From Cephalopachus bancanus (Eukaryota > Chordata > Mammalia > Primates > Tarsiidae), in contig JAPVLO010000997.1 in NCBI GenBank assembly GCA_027257055.1, forward strand, positions 62,001-126,000: 64,000 nucleotides of DNA, read 5' to 3'. The stretch's first letter is position 1; each line of letters begins with the position of its first letter. The translations under genes and the position numbers were made by a program. Shown one piece after another: positions 12,301 through 20,616 of this stretch. The notes beneath the pieces are model-generated. The model was given only the letters and a program-made list of their open reading frames with translations, did not search any database and was not told the origin of the DNA.

Positions 12301-15300
12301 TGTAGTTCCAGCTACATGGAAGGCTGAGGTGGAAGGATCGCCGGAGCCCAGCAGGTCGAGGCTGCGGCGGCCGGGAGCGGCCACTGCACTCCAGTTTGGG
12401 CGACAAAGTGAGACTCCAACTCAAAAAAAAAAAGAAAAAGAAAAGAAAGAAAGCGATTGGCAGTAGCGGGATACTGCCGGGGTGGGGTGGGGACGCAACA
12501 TCAATAAGGGAACCTGATCTCAAACCCGGCAAAGTGGGGACCAATGGGAGGCCCAAACTTTACCTGTACGATGAGCACTTGTATACCTAACCCTGAATTG
12601 TACCCCACATCTTTATTTATTTATTTATTTTTTGAGTTGGAGTTGCACTCTGTCGCCCAGACTGGAGTGCAGTGGCCGCTTCCAGTCACCGCAGCCTCAA
12701 CCTGCTGGGCTCCGGTGATCCTTCCGCCTCAGCCTTCCGAGTAGCTGGAATTACAGGCATGCGCTACCATGCCCGGCTGATTTTTTTATTTATTGTAGAG
12801 ATGAGGTCTCGCTGCCCAGGCGGGTCTCGAACCCGCGGGCTCAGGCAATCCACTCACCTCAGCCTCCCAAGGCGCGGGATTACAGGCTGAGCCACCGAGC
12901 CCGGCTTCCACATCTTTAAAATAAATAAATAAAATGTGCAAACTTCAGTGACTAGGATGCGAAAGGCACTCCTAGCACTGTGCTCTGCACAGCCTTCCAG
13001 GCGACGGTCCTGTTCTCAAACTCCTTAGGCTCACGCCCCCGTCCCCTCCTCACCTGGCAGAGCGCAGCCTGCAGAATGGCATCGAAGCCACCTTCAGGCA
13101 AGTCCAGATTGCCGGACACGTTCTGGCGCCCCACCTCCCGTTCGAAGGCCTGAGCGTCTGCTGTCAGGGACAGCACGTGGCGAAAGCTGAAGGGCGACTG
13201 GCAGCGCTCCAGCCGGTTGGGGCAGGGGTGGCGCAGCTTGTGGGACACTGTGCTCACGAAGGGCAGCACCGTTTTGTCCACGAAGGAACCAAAACCTGGG
13301 AGAGGGCAGGAATGGCAGCTGTGCCAGAAGTCACTGGGGGCAGCAGGATGCTGTTGGGGTCACTGCAGAGGACTCTGAGGGGAGGAGGCCATGGGAAGCG
13401 GGGGTGGGGAGGACGGCCACAGAGGAGATGATGGGAGCCCCTAGAGGGCAGGGACCCAGTAACCGGCAAGGACAGAGCAGGAGACCATGGGCTTAGGGAA
13501 GTGGGGATGGAGGACATTAAGAGAAGGACACGCCGGGCATGGTGGCTCACGCCTATAATCCCAGCACTTTGGGAGGCTGAGGTGAGAGGATTGCCTCAGC
13601 TCTTGGGTTCGAGACAAGCCCGGGCAACTTGGCGAGACCTCATCTCTACAATAAATAAATAAATAAATGAGCTGGGCATGGTGGCGCATGCCTGTAGTTC
13701 CAGCTACTTGGAAGGCTGAGACGGAAGGATCACCTGAGCCAGCAGGTCGAGGCTGCGGTGGCCATGAGCGTGTCACTGCACTCCAGCCTGGGCAACAGAG
13801 TGAGATACAACTCGGGAAAAAAAAAGAGATGGACACTTCCAGCCTGGGCGACATAGCATGACCTCGCCTCTACAAAAACTAAAAAATTGGCCGGGCGCGG
13901 TGGCTCACACCTATAATCCCAGCACTTTGGGAGGCCAAGGTGAGAGGACTGCCTAAGCCCACGGGTTTGGGACCAGCCTGGGCAACTTGGTGAGACCTCA
14001 GCTCTACAATAGATCCAAAAATTAGCTGGGCGTGGTGTGTGCCTGTAGTTCCAACTACTTGGAAGGCTGAGGCAGAAGGATCACCTGAGCCCAGTAGGTC
14101 AAGGCTGTGGTGGCTGTGAGCATGCCACTGCACTCCAGCCTGGGAGACAGAGTGAGACTCCAACTCAAAAAAAAAAAAAGAAGGGTCCTCCTGAACAGTC
14201 TCTCAGGTCCCTTTAGCTCCGGCCTAGATGATGGGTGTCTTTAGGGAAAGATGCAGGCACCTGTGGCCTGGCCAGGCCTGTTGCAACCGAGAGAGGGCAG
14301 GTTGGGGCCCGTGTGAGGCCAAGACGTCGGGGGAGGCTAAGGCGGTGACTGAAAGTGGAGGCACAGGCGAGGGCTGACGGGTGGGGACAGCGCTCCGCTC
14401 ACCGATGCGCACAGAGTGGGTGACCTCCCGCAGCCGGACCAGCAGGGCGTGCCCGAGCTGGCGCACGCGCTCCAGGTCGTCCTTCATGGAGTAGCTCAGG
14501 TCCATAAGGTAGTACAGGTCCACCGGGTAGCCCTCGGCGCGGAGGAAGCGGACCCGGAGCTGCTGGGGCTCCCCTGCGGGGTTCGGGCGCGGGTCAGCGG
14601 AGCGCATGGGACCCCGGCCTGGCGCTCCGCCCGGGCCCGCCGCCCCTCACTCACCCGGCCGCAGCGTGACCCGCACCCGCTGCGGCGCCAGCTGGGTGGC
14701 CCCTCGCCGCGGACGCCCTGGCTGAGCGGCTCGTCCTGCAGCACCTCCTGCCGGCCGCGGGGCTCCTCCAGCTCCTCCCGGGGACAGCCGCGGGCCAGCA
14801 GCTCCTCCCGCCGGGCGCAGCGCCGCGCCTCCGCCTCCCCCGACGCCGTGAAGTTCTGCGACCGAAGGGAGGCGCGTCGGGACCCCAGAGCCACCCCGCC
14901 AGCCCGGCCACCTCTAACCCCACCACCTCTCCCAGCCAATTCCCTGGGCCCGCTGAGCCCCTCCTCTCTCCGCTGCCCTTGAACTCCGGGCCCTCTCCTT
15001 GTCAGAGCCCCACTTCCTATAGCAGTCCCCCTCCACCTCCCCTTATCTCGACTCCCCCTTTCCCCAGCCGCCCACCCTTCCCCTCCCCCTCCCCTAGAGC
15101 CACAGACTTCCTGTTGAGATCTCGAGGCCTGCCACAAAAATAAAAAAAGAGAGAGACTTGCCTCCTAGTCCCACCTCCCCTGCGTGCTCAAGATCTAAGT
15201 GGGAAGGGGTCAGACTCAGACCTACAGTTCCTGGGAAGGGAAAGGATGGGGACAGAAGAGGAGACAGCCCCCCTCCAATGTGTCTGTACCCCTGGACTAG

Positions 15301-16763
15301 CTAGGAAGCCACAGGGGAAGGAAATGGTTAGAGCCGCTTCTCAGCTGGCCCGGTGCCAGCCCCTGGTCTGGAGATTGGAGGAGGCAGACACAGACCCAGC
15401 CGGGAGGTGCCCAGTTCCAGTCTAGCACCTCTGCCCTCTCTGTCCCCCTCAGACTCAGTCTACCCTTCCTGTCCACCCAGGTTCACAATGAGCCTTTCTC
15501 CCTCCCCCATCTGTAGCTCTGCCTTGTGCTAGTTTGCCCCCATTTCTTATCTCAGTGCCTGCACTGATCTAACGCCCCATCTTCCTGTGAGAGACAGCTC
15601 TGCCCCTACCTCTACCTAGGGCACCCCTCCTGCTCTGCCATCCACAAGAGACCCGTCTCTAAAGCATAAACAAGCAACAGCCTTGTTTGCCCAGCCAGGG
15701 AGACACCTGCTTCCCAGTATCCTTCTTGGCCACTTAGGTAGTCCTAGTCTTCCCACCCCCCTTCCCCAACCACATTTCCCCCCTTCAAGCTTTCAGCCCT
15801 TCCCTTCTACCCTTCTACCCACACAGTCTCAGGGTATTACACACCCAGGAGCATAGTAACCCAGCCCCAAACACAGACTCAGAACCCAATCACACACTTT
15901 CTGATGTGAACAGAACTCGGTACCCCACCCCCACCTCAATCCTGTATTGAAACTCTAACCCTCAATGTGATAGTATTTGGAGATGGGAGGTAATTAGACT
16001 TAAATGGGATCTGAAGTGTGGACTCCTCATGATGGAATTAGTGCCCTTACAAGAAGAAACTCCAGAGAGTTTGTTCTTCAGTCTCCGTCTTTCTCCACCA
16101 TGTGAGTACACAGCCAGCAGGTGGCCAGTCTGCAAGGCAGGAATAGCGCCTAACCAGGGAACCAAATCAACCAACACTCTGACCTCCCAGCCTCTAAAAT
16201 TATGAGAAATAGATTCCCGTTGCTTAAGCCACCAACCTGTGGTATTTAGTTATGGCAGCCTGAACTGGCTAATACCCTTCTCACATGTTTGCATGTACAA
16301 TAATTCCTTCTGCCTATACACAGCATGAATTCCCACAAGCACATACTTCTTCCTAACCCATGGACACAAATCCTCTTCATCTATATGTCAATAAACAGAC
16401 ACAGACATCATCAGACATGCACATACACAGGAGTCCTATGTGCGCAAACTCAGTCACACATGAGACAGAGGAGTGTACCCAGAAAATCCCACCTGTGCCC
16501 ACACAATCACACACATGTGTCTGGGCTGCACACACACACATCCGTATGGCTCCAAGGCCATGCACCGTCTTTACCAGTTGCTTGCACCATGCACAGCTGG
16601 GGTGTGAGAGGATGCACTTCTGGCAGGAGGGGACTGGCTGGCAGGACCCCGACAGGAACAGGTCAGGATCAGTGGCTTCCCCTGGGGGTGGGATCTCAGG
16701 GTCCAACTCTCTCTCACCTCTGCCCAGGGCCAGCAGGAAAACAAAGACTGACAAAGCCACCAT
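3237..16763 (-). CDS. ITGB7: ITGB7, integrin beta-7 (14 coding exons, one-base frameshift)
   Basis: Integrin beta-7 pairs with alpha-4 or alpha-E on lymphocytes and binds MAdCAM-1, fibronectin, VCAM-1 or E-cadherin for gut homing and retention. It is a type I plasma-membrane protein. The joined exons give, in order: signal peptide (about 1-19), PSI cysteines (about 40-90), hybrid and beta-I domains with the MIDAS motif DLSYS (about 158-162), four cysteine-rich I-EGF modules (about 480-645), beta-tail domain, one membrane span (about 725-747), and a tail with NPLY and NPRF motifs. The total is 2384 coding bases. One more base gives 794 residues plus stop, close to the human 798. The missing base is in coding exon 2. 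All other exon phases agree and no other stop occurs. Exon by exon the sequence is clearly beta-7. Confidence 0.95.
3376..3951 (-). mobile_element. S2 SINE, split by a younger SINE
   Basis: Right arm at 3376-3528, left arm at 3816-3951. A minus S3 element occupies the A-rich central linker. In the ITGB7 intron before the last exon. Confidence 0.85.
3529..3815 (-). mobile_element. S3 SINE nested in the S2 linker
   Basis: Full dimer with GCGGGTCTCGAACCCGC (reverse of the S3 hairpin). Flanked by copies of CTAATTTTTTTT. Confidence 0.9.
4159..4319 (-). CDS. ITGB7: ITGB7 coding exon 13 (transmembrane span)
   Basis: Encodes [20 protein letters not shown] and the rest of the hydrophobic span, then [18 protein letters not shown], which is the integrin membrane-proximal tail. 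The acceptor is CTCACAG and the donor is CAG/GTGCGA. The 161-base length fits phase 1 in and phase 0 out. Confidence 0.95.
4643..4851 (-). CDS. ITGB7: ITGB7 coding exon 12 (beta-tail domain)
   Basis: Begins with DCAECEAF and contains the cysteines of the stalk's beta-tail domain, then [17 protein letters not shown] and VRPQE at its end. The acceptor is CCACACAG and the donor is GAGA/GTGAGT. The 209 bases leave one base over, which joins exon 13 to make lysine. Confidence 0.95.
4993..5212 (-). CDS. ITGB7: ITGB7 coding exon 11 (I-EGF modules 3-4)
   Basis: Begins [10 protein letters not shown] and continues with closely spaced cysteines of the CxCxxC type through [15 protein letters not shown]. 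The acceptor is TACCCAG and the donor is ACAG/GTGAGG. The 220 bases fit the phases on both sides. Confidence 0.95.
5433..5656 (-). CDS. ITGB7: ITGB7 coding exon 10 (I-EGF module 2)
   Basis: Encodes [20 protein letters not shown], then [16 protein letters not shown] and [16 protein letters not shown], the CSGxGxCxCGxC pattern of integrin EGF repeats. The acceptor is CCTCCCAG and the donor is GGAG/GTACCT. Length is 224 bases. Confidence 0.95.
5752..6063 (+). mobile_element. S3 SINE
   Basis: Full dimer with an (AAAAT)/(AAAT)n tail. Target-site duplication AAATTCTCGA is on both sides. ITGB7 intron. Confidence 0.92.
6312..6505 (-). CDS. ITGB7: ITGB7 coding exon 9 (end of hybrid/PSI-linked region, I-EGF 1)
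   Basis: Encodes [20 protein letters not shown], then [20 protein letters not shown] and a final CGVC. The acceptor is GTCCTCAG and the donor is GCAG/GTGAGG. Length is 194 bases with consistent phase. Confidence 0.95.
6659..6960 (+). mobile_element. S2 SINE
   Basis: Full dimer (CACGCCTATAATCCCAGC start, GACTCC end) in an ITGB7 intron. Confidence 0.88.
7102..7248 (-). CDS. ITGB7: ITGB7 coding exon 8
   Basis: Encodes [20 protein letters not shown] and ends [10 protein letters not shown], part of the hybrid domain with an NQT glycosylation sequon. The acceptor is TTCCCACAG and the donor is ACG/GTGAGA. Length is 147 bases, phase 0 at both ends. Confidence 0.95.
7676..7975 (+). mobile_element. 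S1 (AluJ-like) SINE
   Basis: Dimeric, diverged, with GCTGCAGTGAGCTGTGATCA in the right arm. This is the oldest grade, and it shows the lineage shares dimeric AluJ with other primates. Confidence 0.88.
8039..8313 (+). mobile_element. S3 SINE with left-arm deletion
   Basis: About 13 bases are missing around GTTCAAGACTGGCGAG. Directly followed by another SINE in the same orientation. Confidence 0.88.
8316..8632 (+). mobile_element. S3 SINE
   Basis: Full dimer with a long AAAAT-rich tail, adjacent to the previous element. Confidence 0.9.
8728..8898 (+). mobile_element. MIR element
   Basis: Contains the MIR core GTGTGACCTTGGGCGAGTCA followed by CTCATCTGTAAGACAGGG. Ancient tRNA-derived mammalian SINE. 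Confidence 0.75.
8905..9193 (-). mobile_element. S3 SINE
   Basis: Full dimer flanked by the duplication TAACTTTTCTTT. Confidence 0.9.
9239..9524 (+). mobile_element. S3 SINE (first of a same-target pair)
   Basis: Flanked by GATCTAGGAATGTGG and GATTTAGGAATGTGG. Confidence 0.9.
9538..9868 (+). mobile_element. S2 SINE with internal right-arm duplication
   Basis: The right-arm head (GTAGTGG...TTCCAGCTACTTGGAAGGCTG) occurs twice, about 100 bases apart. A third copy of GATTTAGGAA ends the unit. Confidence 0.85.
10060..10149 (-). CDS. ITGB7: ITGB7 coding exon 7
   Basis: Encodes [20 protein letters not shown] and [10 protein letters not shown], the end of the beta-I domain. The acceptor is AACTCAG and the donor is AAC/GTGAGG. 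Length is 90 bases, phase 0. Confidence 0.95.
10294..10389 (-). CDS. ITGB7: ITGB7 coding exon 6
   Basis: Encodes [20 protein letters not shown] and [12 protein letters not shown] in the beta-I domain. The acceptor is TGCCCCAG and the donor is CAG/GTGAGA. Length is 96 bases, phase 0. Confidence 0.95.
10677..10835 (-). CDS. ITGB7: ITGB7 coding exon 5
   Basis: Encodes [20 protein letters not shown] and [19 protein letters not shown]. The beta-I core strand LLVFTSDD and the [12 protein letters not shown] loop are typical of beta integrins. The acceptor is CACCCCAG and the donor is TTT/GTAAGT. Length is 159 bases. Confidence 0.95.
11034..11333 (+). mobile_element. S3 SINE
   Basis: Near-consensus copy with the perfect right-arm palindrome at 11254-11271. 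Duplication GAAAAACACG. One of the best preserved copies. Confidence 0.93.
11370..11967 (+). mobile_element. S2 SINE split by an opposite-strand S3
   Basis: Left arm at 11370-11500 and right arm at 11795-11967. Confidence 0.85.
11505..11793 (-). mobile_element. S3 SINE nested in the S2 linker
   Basis: Full dimer inserted in the central A-rich linker of the host in inverted orientation. Host and guest can pair as RNA. Confidence 0.9.
12153..12447 (+). mobile_element. S3 SINE
   Basis: Duplication GAAAGCGATTGGC on both sides. Inserted in L1. Confidence 0.92.
12616..12905 (-). mobile_element. S3 SINE
   Basis: Duplication CCACATCTTTA. Inserted in the L1 3' end. Confidence 0.92.
13054..13295 (-). 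CDS. ITGB7: ITGB7 coding exon 4 (beta-I domain, specificity loop)
   Basis: Encodes [20 protein letters not shown], then the disulphide-bounded specificity-determining loop CPNRLERC and [14 protein letters not shown], which contributes metal-site residues. The acceptor is CTCTCCCAG and the donor is CAG/GTGAGG. Length is 242 bases. Confidence 0.95.
13531..13826 (+). mobile_element. S2 SINE
   Basis: Flanked by AGAGAAGGACAC and AGAGATGGACAC. Confidence 0.88.
13838..13888 (+). mobile_element. Alu fragment
   Basis: Short remnant (TTCCAGCCTGGGCGACATAG...TCTACAAAAACTAAAAAATT) between two SINEs. Confidence 0.55.
13889..14180 (+). mobile_element. S2 SINE
   Basis: Full dimer ending in A13, about 220 bases downstream (in ITGB7 orientation) of coding exon 3. 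Confidence 0.88.
14403..14573 (-). CDS. ITGB7: ITGB7 coding exon 3 (MIDAS motif)
   Basis: Encodes [20 protein letters not shown], then [19 protein letters not shown], where DxSxS is the metal-ion-dependent adhesion site and the following DD belongs to the adjacent site. The acceptor is CCCGCAG and the donor is ATCG/GTGAGC. Length is 171 bases. In the frame actually reached from exon 2 as sequenced, a TGA falls at 14496-14498. Confidence 0.95.
14655..14855 (-). CDS. ITGB7: ITGB7 coding exon 2 with a one-base deletion
   Basis: Begins [20 protein letters not shown] and ends with the beta-7 strand read as VRVTLRPG in another frame. The exon is 201 bases, but the phase in (0) and out (1) requires 202. 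The frame changes at about 14700/14701: upstream reads VRGEG, while downstream codons only match beta-7 after shifting one base. Splice sites are intact (acceptor GGTCGCAG, donor CCGG/GTGAGT). Confidence 0.9.
14856..15918. other. Unique, pyrimidine-rich ITGB7 intron sequence
   Basis: Intron between ITGB7 coding exons 1 and 2. Plus strand very rich in CCCT/TCCC tracts. No ORF, RNA gene or repeat recognised. Confidence 0.6.
15920..16278 (+). mobile_element. MLT1-type solo LTR (ERVL-MaLR)
   Basis: Contains CCTCAATGTGATAGTATTTG, TTAGTGCCCTTACAAGA, CACCATGTGAGTACACAG and TTATGAGAAATAGATT, all matching the MLT1 long terminal repeat pattern. No internal retroviral coding sequence is attached. Confidence 0.75.
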
Positions 16764-16766
16764 GGC
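16575..16766 (-). CDS. ITGB7: ITGB7 coding exon 1 (start codon, signal peptide, PSI)
   Basis: The ATG is at 16763-16761, three bases inside the exon after the acceptor CTATTACAG. The context GCCATGG is a strong start. Residues 1-19 ([19 protein letters not shown]) are a signal peptide. [11 protein letters not shown] and [10 protein letters not shown] are PSI-domain cysteine motifs. The donor is CTG/GTAAAG. The exon is 63 codons, four fewer than I recall for human, in the variable segment after the signal peptide. Confidence 0.93.
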
Positions 16767-16799
16767 CTGTAATAGAATATAAAGGGGGACACGTGGGGG

Positions 16800-17290
16800 G
16801 ACCCTCAAGCTCTGAGTCCTCTAAACTTAGCTTGTGGTTGTCACTCCCAAAACTCTGCCCTGACTTTCTCTTCCCTCATTGTTTCACTTCCTCTGTGGAT
16901 TGAACAGTGTCTTCAAAATGGTGGGAAGAGGCCAGTGTCAGGCGAGGGTAGGGGCCTTGGGGAAGACCTGCCCCCACTGTGTGCAGACTTCACATGACTA
17001 GGGTGGGCAAAATGGAAAGGTCTGGGGACCAGGCCTGAAGGCACTGAGGTCTACGCACAGGTCTGTTCACCAAGATTCCAAGCTGTACTGGGGCAGAACC
17101 AACCGGAAATGGCCTGGATTCTGGTCCTGCCAGTTACTCGCTAGCTGTGTGGCAAGTCAGACTTAGTGAGGGCGTTGAATAAATGATCTGACCGCCCTTG
17201 CAGCTTCTACAGACTTGGATTGTAAATGAAGGAAGGGAATCAGTGGGTGAAAATGAGAGAAAGAAAGCTGGAGCAGATGAGGGAGTGTGT
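16800..17290. other. Unique sequence in ITGB7 intron 1
   Basis: No repeat or coding signal recognised in this stretch upstream of the start-codon exon. Confidence 0.5.
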
Positions 17291-17307
17291 GAAAGACTCA
17301 GGGAAAC

Positions 17308-17600
17308 CAGGCTCGGTGGCTCAGCCTGTAATCCCGCGCTTTGGGAGGCTGAGGTGAGTGGATTGCCTGAGCCTGCGGGTTCGAGACCCGCCTGGGCAAC
17401 CTGGCGAGACCTCATCTCTACAATAAATCACAAAAATCAGCCGGGAGTGGTAGCACGTGCCTGTAGTTCCAGCTACTTGGAAGGCTGAGGCGGAAGGATC
17501 GCCAGAGCCCAGCAGGTCGAGGCTGCAGTGGCCAGGAGTGGCCACTGCACTCCAGTCTGGGCAACAGAATGAGACTCCAACTCAAAAAAAAAAAAAAAAA
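17308..17600 (+). mobile_element. S3 SINE (reference copy)
   Basis: Well preserved. A-box TGGCTCAGC at 17317-17325, T-arm-like hairpin GCGGGTTCGAGACCCGC at 17375-17391. Duplication AAGACTCAGGGAA. Confidence 0.93.
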
Positions 17601-17844
17601 AGACTCAGGGAAGGGCAGTTCTACTTGGTTGGCTTGGTAGGAAGAAGAATGAAGATTAGACCGCAAGAAGAACTCTTTACAGATCTCGGATAAGGGAGGA
17701 AGGAAGGCCAGCATTGGTAAAAATTTTATCTTTCCTGTACTTTGCACAAAGAAGAATCTAGACTGAAGGAAGAGCCTGGAGGTAGGATAATTCTTAGAAA
17801 GACCTCTAGAAAGACCAAAAAAAACTGATTTTTAAAAACGTCTG

Positions 17845-18146
17845 TGCCAGACATAGTGGCTCATGTCTGTAATCCAGCACTTTGGGAGGCAGAGGCAAGA
17901 AGAGAATTGCCTGAGCCCCAGGAGTTTGAGACCAACCTAGGCAACATAGTTGAGACTTTGCCTCTACAAAATAATTTTAAAATTAGACAGATATGGTGAC
18001 ATACGCCTGTAGTTCCAGCTACTCAGGAGGCTGAGGCAGAAGGATCACCTGAGCTTGGGAGGTTGAGGCTACAGTGAGCCATGATCATGGCACTGCACTC
18101 CAACCTGGGCAAGAGAGTGAGACTTCAACTCAAAAAAAAAAAAAAA
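17845..18146 (+). mobile_element. S1 (AluJ-like) SINE
   Basis: Diverged dimer with a CAGTGAGCCATGATCATGG right arm. Confidence 0.85.
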
Positions 18147-18181
18147 AGAACTCATGATTCAACAATAAAAAGATAACCTAA

Positions 18182-18474
18182 TTTTTTTTTTTTTTTTGAG
18201 TTGGAGTCTCACTCTGTCGCCCAGACTGGAGTGCAGTGGCCGCTCCCAGCCACCGCAGCCTCAACCTGCTGGACTCCAGCGATCCTTCTGCCTCAGCCTT
18301 CCAAGTAGCTGGAACTACAGGCACGCGCTACCACGCCTGGCTGATTTTTAATTTATTGTAGACATGAGGTCTCGCCAAGTTGCCCAGGCGGGTCTCGAAC
18401 CCGCGGGCTCAGGCAATTCACTCACCTCGGCCTCCCAAAGCGTGGGATTACAGACTGAGCCACTGAGCCCGGCT
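18182..18474 (-). mobile_element. S3 SINE
   Basis: Full dimer with a T15 (A-tail) start and the GCGGGTCTCGAACCCGC hairpin. Confidence 0.92.
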
Positions 18475-18670
18475 AATTTTTTAAATGAGTAAAGGTTTAC
18501 TGTTGTTGTTTTTTTTTTTCAAAAAAAAAAGACAAATGGCCAACTAGCACATAAACAATGCTCAACATCATTAGTCATCAGGGAAATGCAAATCAAAACC
18601 AAAAGGAGATATCACTTCACATCCACTAGAATAGCTGCAATAAAAAAAAGAAAGAAAAATAACAAGTATG

Positions 18671-18938
18671 TTTTTGTTTTTGAGTCAGAGTCTCACTCTG
18701 TTGCCCAGGCTAGTGTGTGGCTCATGGCCAGCGCAGCCTCAACCTGCTGGGTTCAGATGATCCTTCCGCCTCAACCTCCTGAGGCACGCATCACCACACC
18801 CAGCTAATTTTTTGATTTATTGTAGAGACAAGTTCTTGCCAAGTTGCCGGGTGGTTTTGAATCTCTGGGCTCAAGCAATCCTCTCTCCTCTGTCTCCCAA
18901 AGTAGTGAGATTACAGGCATGAACCACTACACCTGGCT
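18671..18938 (-). mobile_element. S2 SINE in L1
   Basis: Duplication GAAAAATAACAAGTAT on both sides. Confidence 0.88.
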
Positions 18939-18991
18939 TGAAAAATAACAAGTATTAATAAAGATGTCGAGAAATTGGATCCTTATATGAG

Positions 18992-19275
18992 GGGGACGAA
19001 ATAAAACGAGAATTATCTTTGGTGAGGTGGGGAGCTTGTAGTACAGACTTCCCCCACTAGATAAGTGTTCCAGGAGCAGATCCCCATCTCTATAACTACC
19101 AGCTAGCATTGTTGTGAGAGGCCACATTCGTTCCGCTTCAGTGGATTTTTTTCTGGAGATTCTTTCAACACATTTGCCTATTTCATGATGGATTATGTAT
19201 GAGTGCATCTGCCTACGCTGGGCTGAGTGTTAGCAGTTACCCCGGTGCCCTACCCTCCCTGTGCACCCAAGACCA
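18992..19275. other. Unassigned insert in L1
   Basis: Not recognised. Adjoins the mariner-like piece and may be its non-coding part. Confidence 0.3.
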
Positions 19276-19284
19276 ACTCACCCC

Positions 19285-19488
19285 AAGTGACTTTTTTGGG
19301 TTTCCCTGGATGAAAAAATTCCTCAAAGAAAACATTTTGCCGATGTGGAAGAGGTGAAACAAAAAACAGCAGAAGCATTAAAAGGCATCAAAATTGACAA
19401 GTTTAGAAACTGTTTTGAGCAGTGGAAAAAGTGTCTTGATAGGTGTATTGCATCAAACAGGGAATACTCTGAAGATGACTGGAGTTTT
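19285..19488 (+). pseudogene. Tc1/mariner transposase remnant (C-terminal part)
   Basis: Codons read DFFGFPWMKKFLK, then after a one-base frame change HFADVEEVKQKTAEALKGIK and FRNCFEQWKKCLDRCIASN. This is the C-terminal end of mariner-family transposases (FxxLKxxLKGxxFxDxEEVK pattern). It is broken by the frameshift and truncated by a SINE. Confidence 0.7.
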
Positions 19489-19489
19489 A

Positions 19490-19784
19490 TTTGTTTGTTT
19501 GTTTTGAGTCGGAGTCTCACTTTGTCGCCCAAGTTGGAATGCAGTGGCACACTCATGGCCACTGCAGCCTCGACCTGCTGAGCTCGGACAATTCCACCTC
19601 TGTCTTCCAAGTAGCTAGAACTACAGGCCCAGGCCACCATGCCCAGCTAATTTTTGATTTATTGTAGGGACGAGGTCTTGCCAAGTTGCCCAGGCTTGAC
19701 TCAAACCCTTGGACTCAGGCAATTCCCTCACCTCCACCTCCCAAAGTGCTGGGATCACAGGCATGAGCCACTGCGCCCGGCCTG
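19490..19784 (-). mobile_element. S2 SINE
   Basis: Dimer with TTTGTTTGTTTTGAGTCGGAG start. Truncates the mariner remnant. Confidence 0.85.
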
Positions 19785-20153
19785 AAGTGTAAACATGTAA
19801 GAATAAATACACAATTTTTTTATAAATAAATTTCGGGGATTTTTTTTTGTTCCCCTCATACACTATTGGGGTGGGAGGTAAAATGGTGCAACCACTGCGG
19901 AAAATAGTCCAGTTCCTCCATAAATAAAACATAGAATTGCCCTATGACCTGACAATTCCACTCCTAGGTATATACCCAAAAGAATTGAAACAGGTGTTCA
20001 AGCAAAAACTTGTACATAAAATGTTCACAGCAGCACTATTCAAAATAGCTAAAAAGTGGGAAAAACTCAAATGTCCACCAACTGATGGATGGATAAAGAC
20101 AATGTGGTATATCCATATAGTGGAAAGTTATTTGACCTACAAAGAAATTAAGT

Positions 20154-20316
20154 AGCCAGGCATGGTGATACATGCCTATAATCCCAACACCTTGCAAGCC
20201 TGAGGCGGCGGGGGTGGGGGGAATCACTTGAGCCCAGGAGTTTGAGGTTACAGTAAACTATGATCCTGCCACTGCACTGCAACCTAGGTAAGATACTGTC
20301 TCTTAAAAAAAGAAAG
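20154..20316 (+). mobile_element. Alu monomer-like fragment
   Basis: Single old arm (TAGCCAGGCATGGTGATACA to TGTCTCTTAAAAAAAG) in the L1 3' region. Confidence 0.7.
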
Positions 20317-20325
20317 GGCCAGAGC

Positions 20326-20606
20326 TGGCTCGGTGGCTCAGCCTGTAATCCTGCGCCTTGGGAGACTGAGGTGAGTGGATTGCCTGAGCCCGCGGGTTCG
20401 AGACCCGCCTGGAAAACTTGGCGAGCCCTCATCTCTACAATAAATCAAAAATCAGCCGGGTGTGGTAGCGCATGCCTGTAATTCCAGCTACTCGGAAGGC
20501 TGAAGCGGAAGGATCACCGGAGCCCAGCAGGTCGAGGCTGTGGTGGCCAGGAGCGGCCACTGCACTCCAGTCTAGGGGACAGAGTGAGACTCCAACTCAA
20601 AAAAAT
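20326..20606 (+). mobile_element. S3 SINE
   Basis: Has the CGCGGGTTCGAGACCCGC hairpin. Duplication AGAAAGGGCCAG. Confidence 0.9.
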
Positions 20607-20616
20607 AGAAAGGGCC

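Larger units (their letters stand above)
11985..12945 (+). mobile_element. L1 3' end, interrupted by two SINEs
   Basis: Contains ACCACATGTTCTTACTCGTAA, then after the first SINE CTTGTATACCTAACCCTGAA and TTGTACCCCACATCTTTA, and ends in AAAATAAATAAATAAAATG. These are recognisable L1 3' UTR and tail features. Confidence 0.6.

Noticed and set aside
14416..14982. 188-codon plus-strand ORF
   Set aside because: Shadow of ITGB7 exons 2 and 3 on the opposite strand in GC-rich DNA.
15920..16278. Possible complete endogenous retrovirus
   Set aside because: Only LTR-type sequence is present; no internal coding region is attached.
17375..17391. tRNA gene suggested by a T-arm-like hairpin
   Set aside because: No acceptor stem, anticodon arm or D-arm around it; it is part of a SINE left arm.
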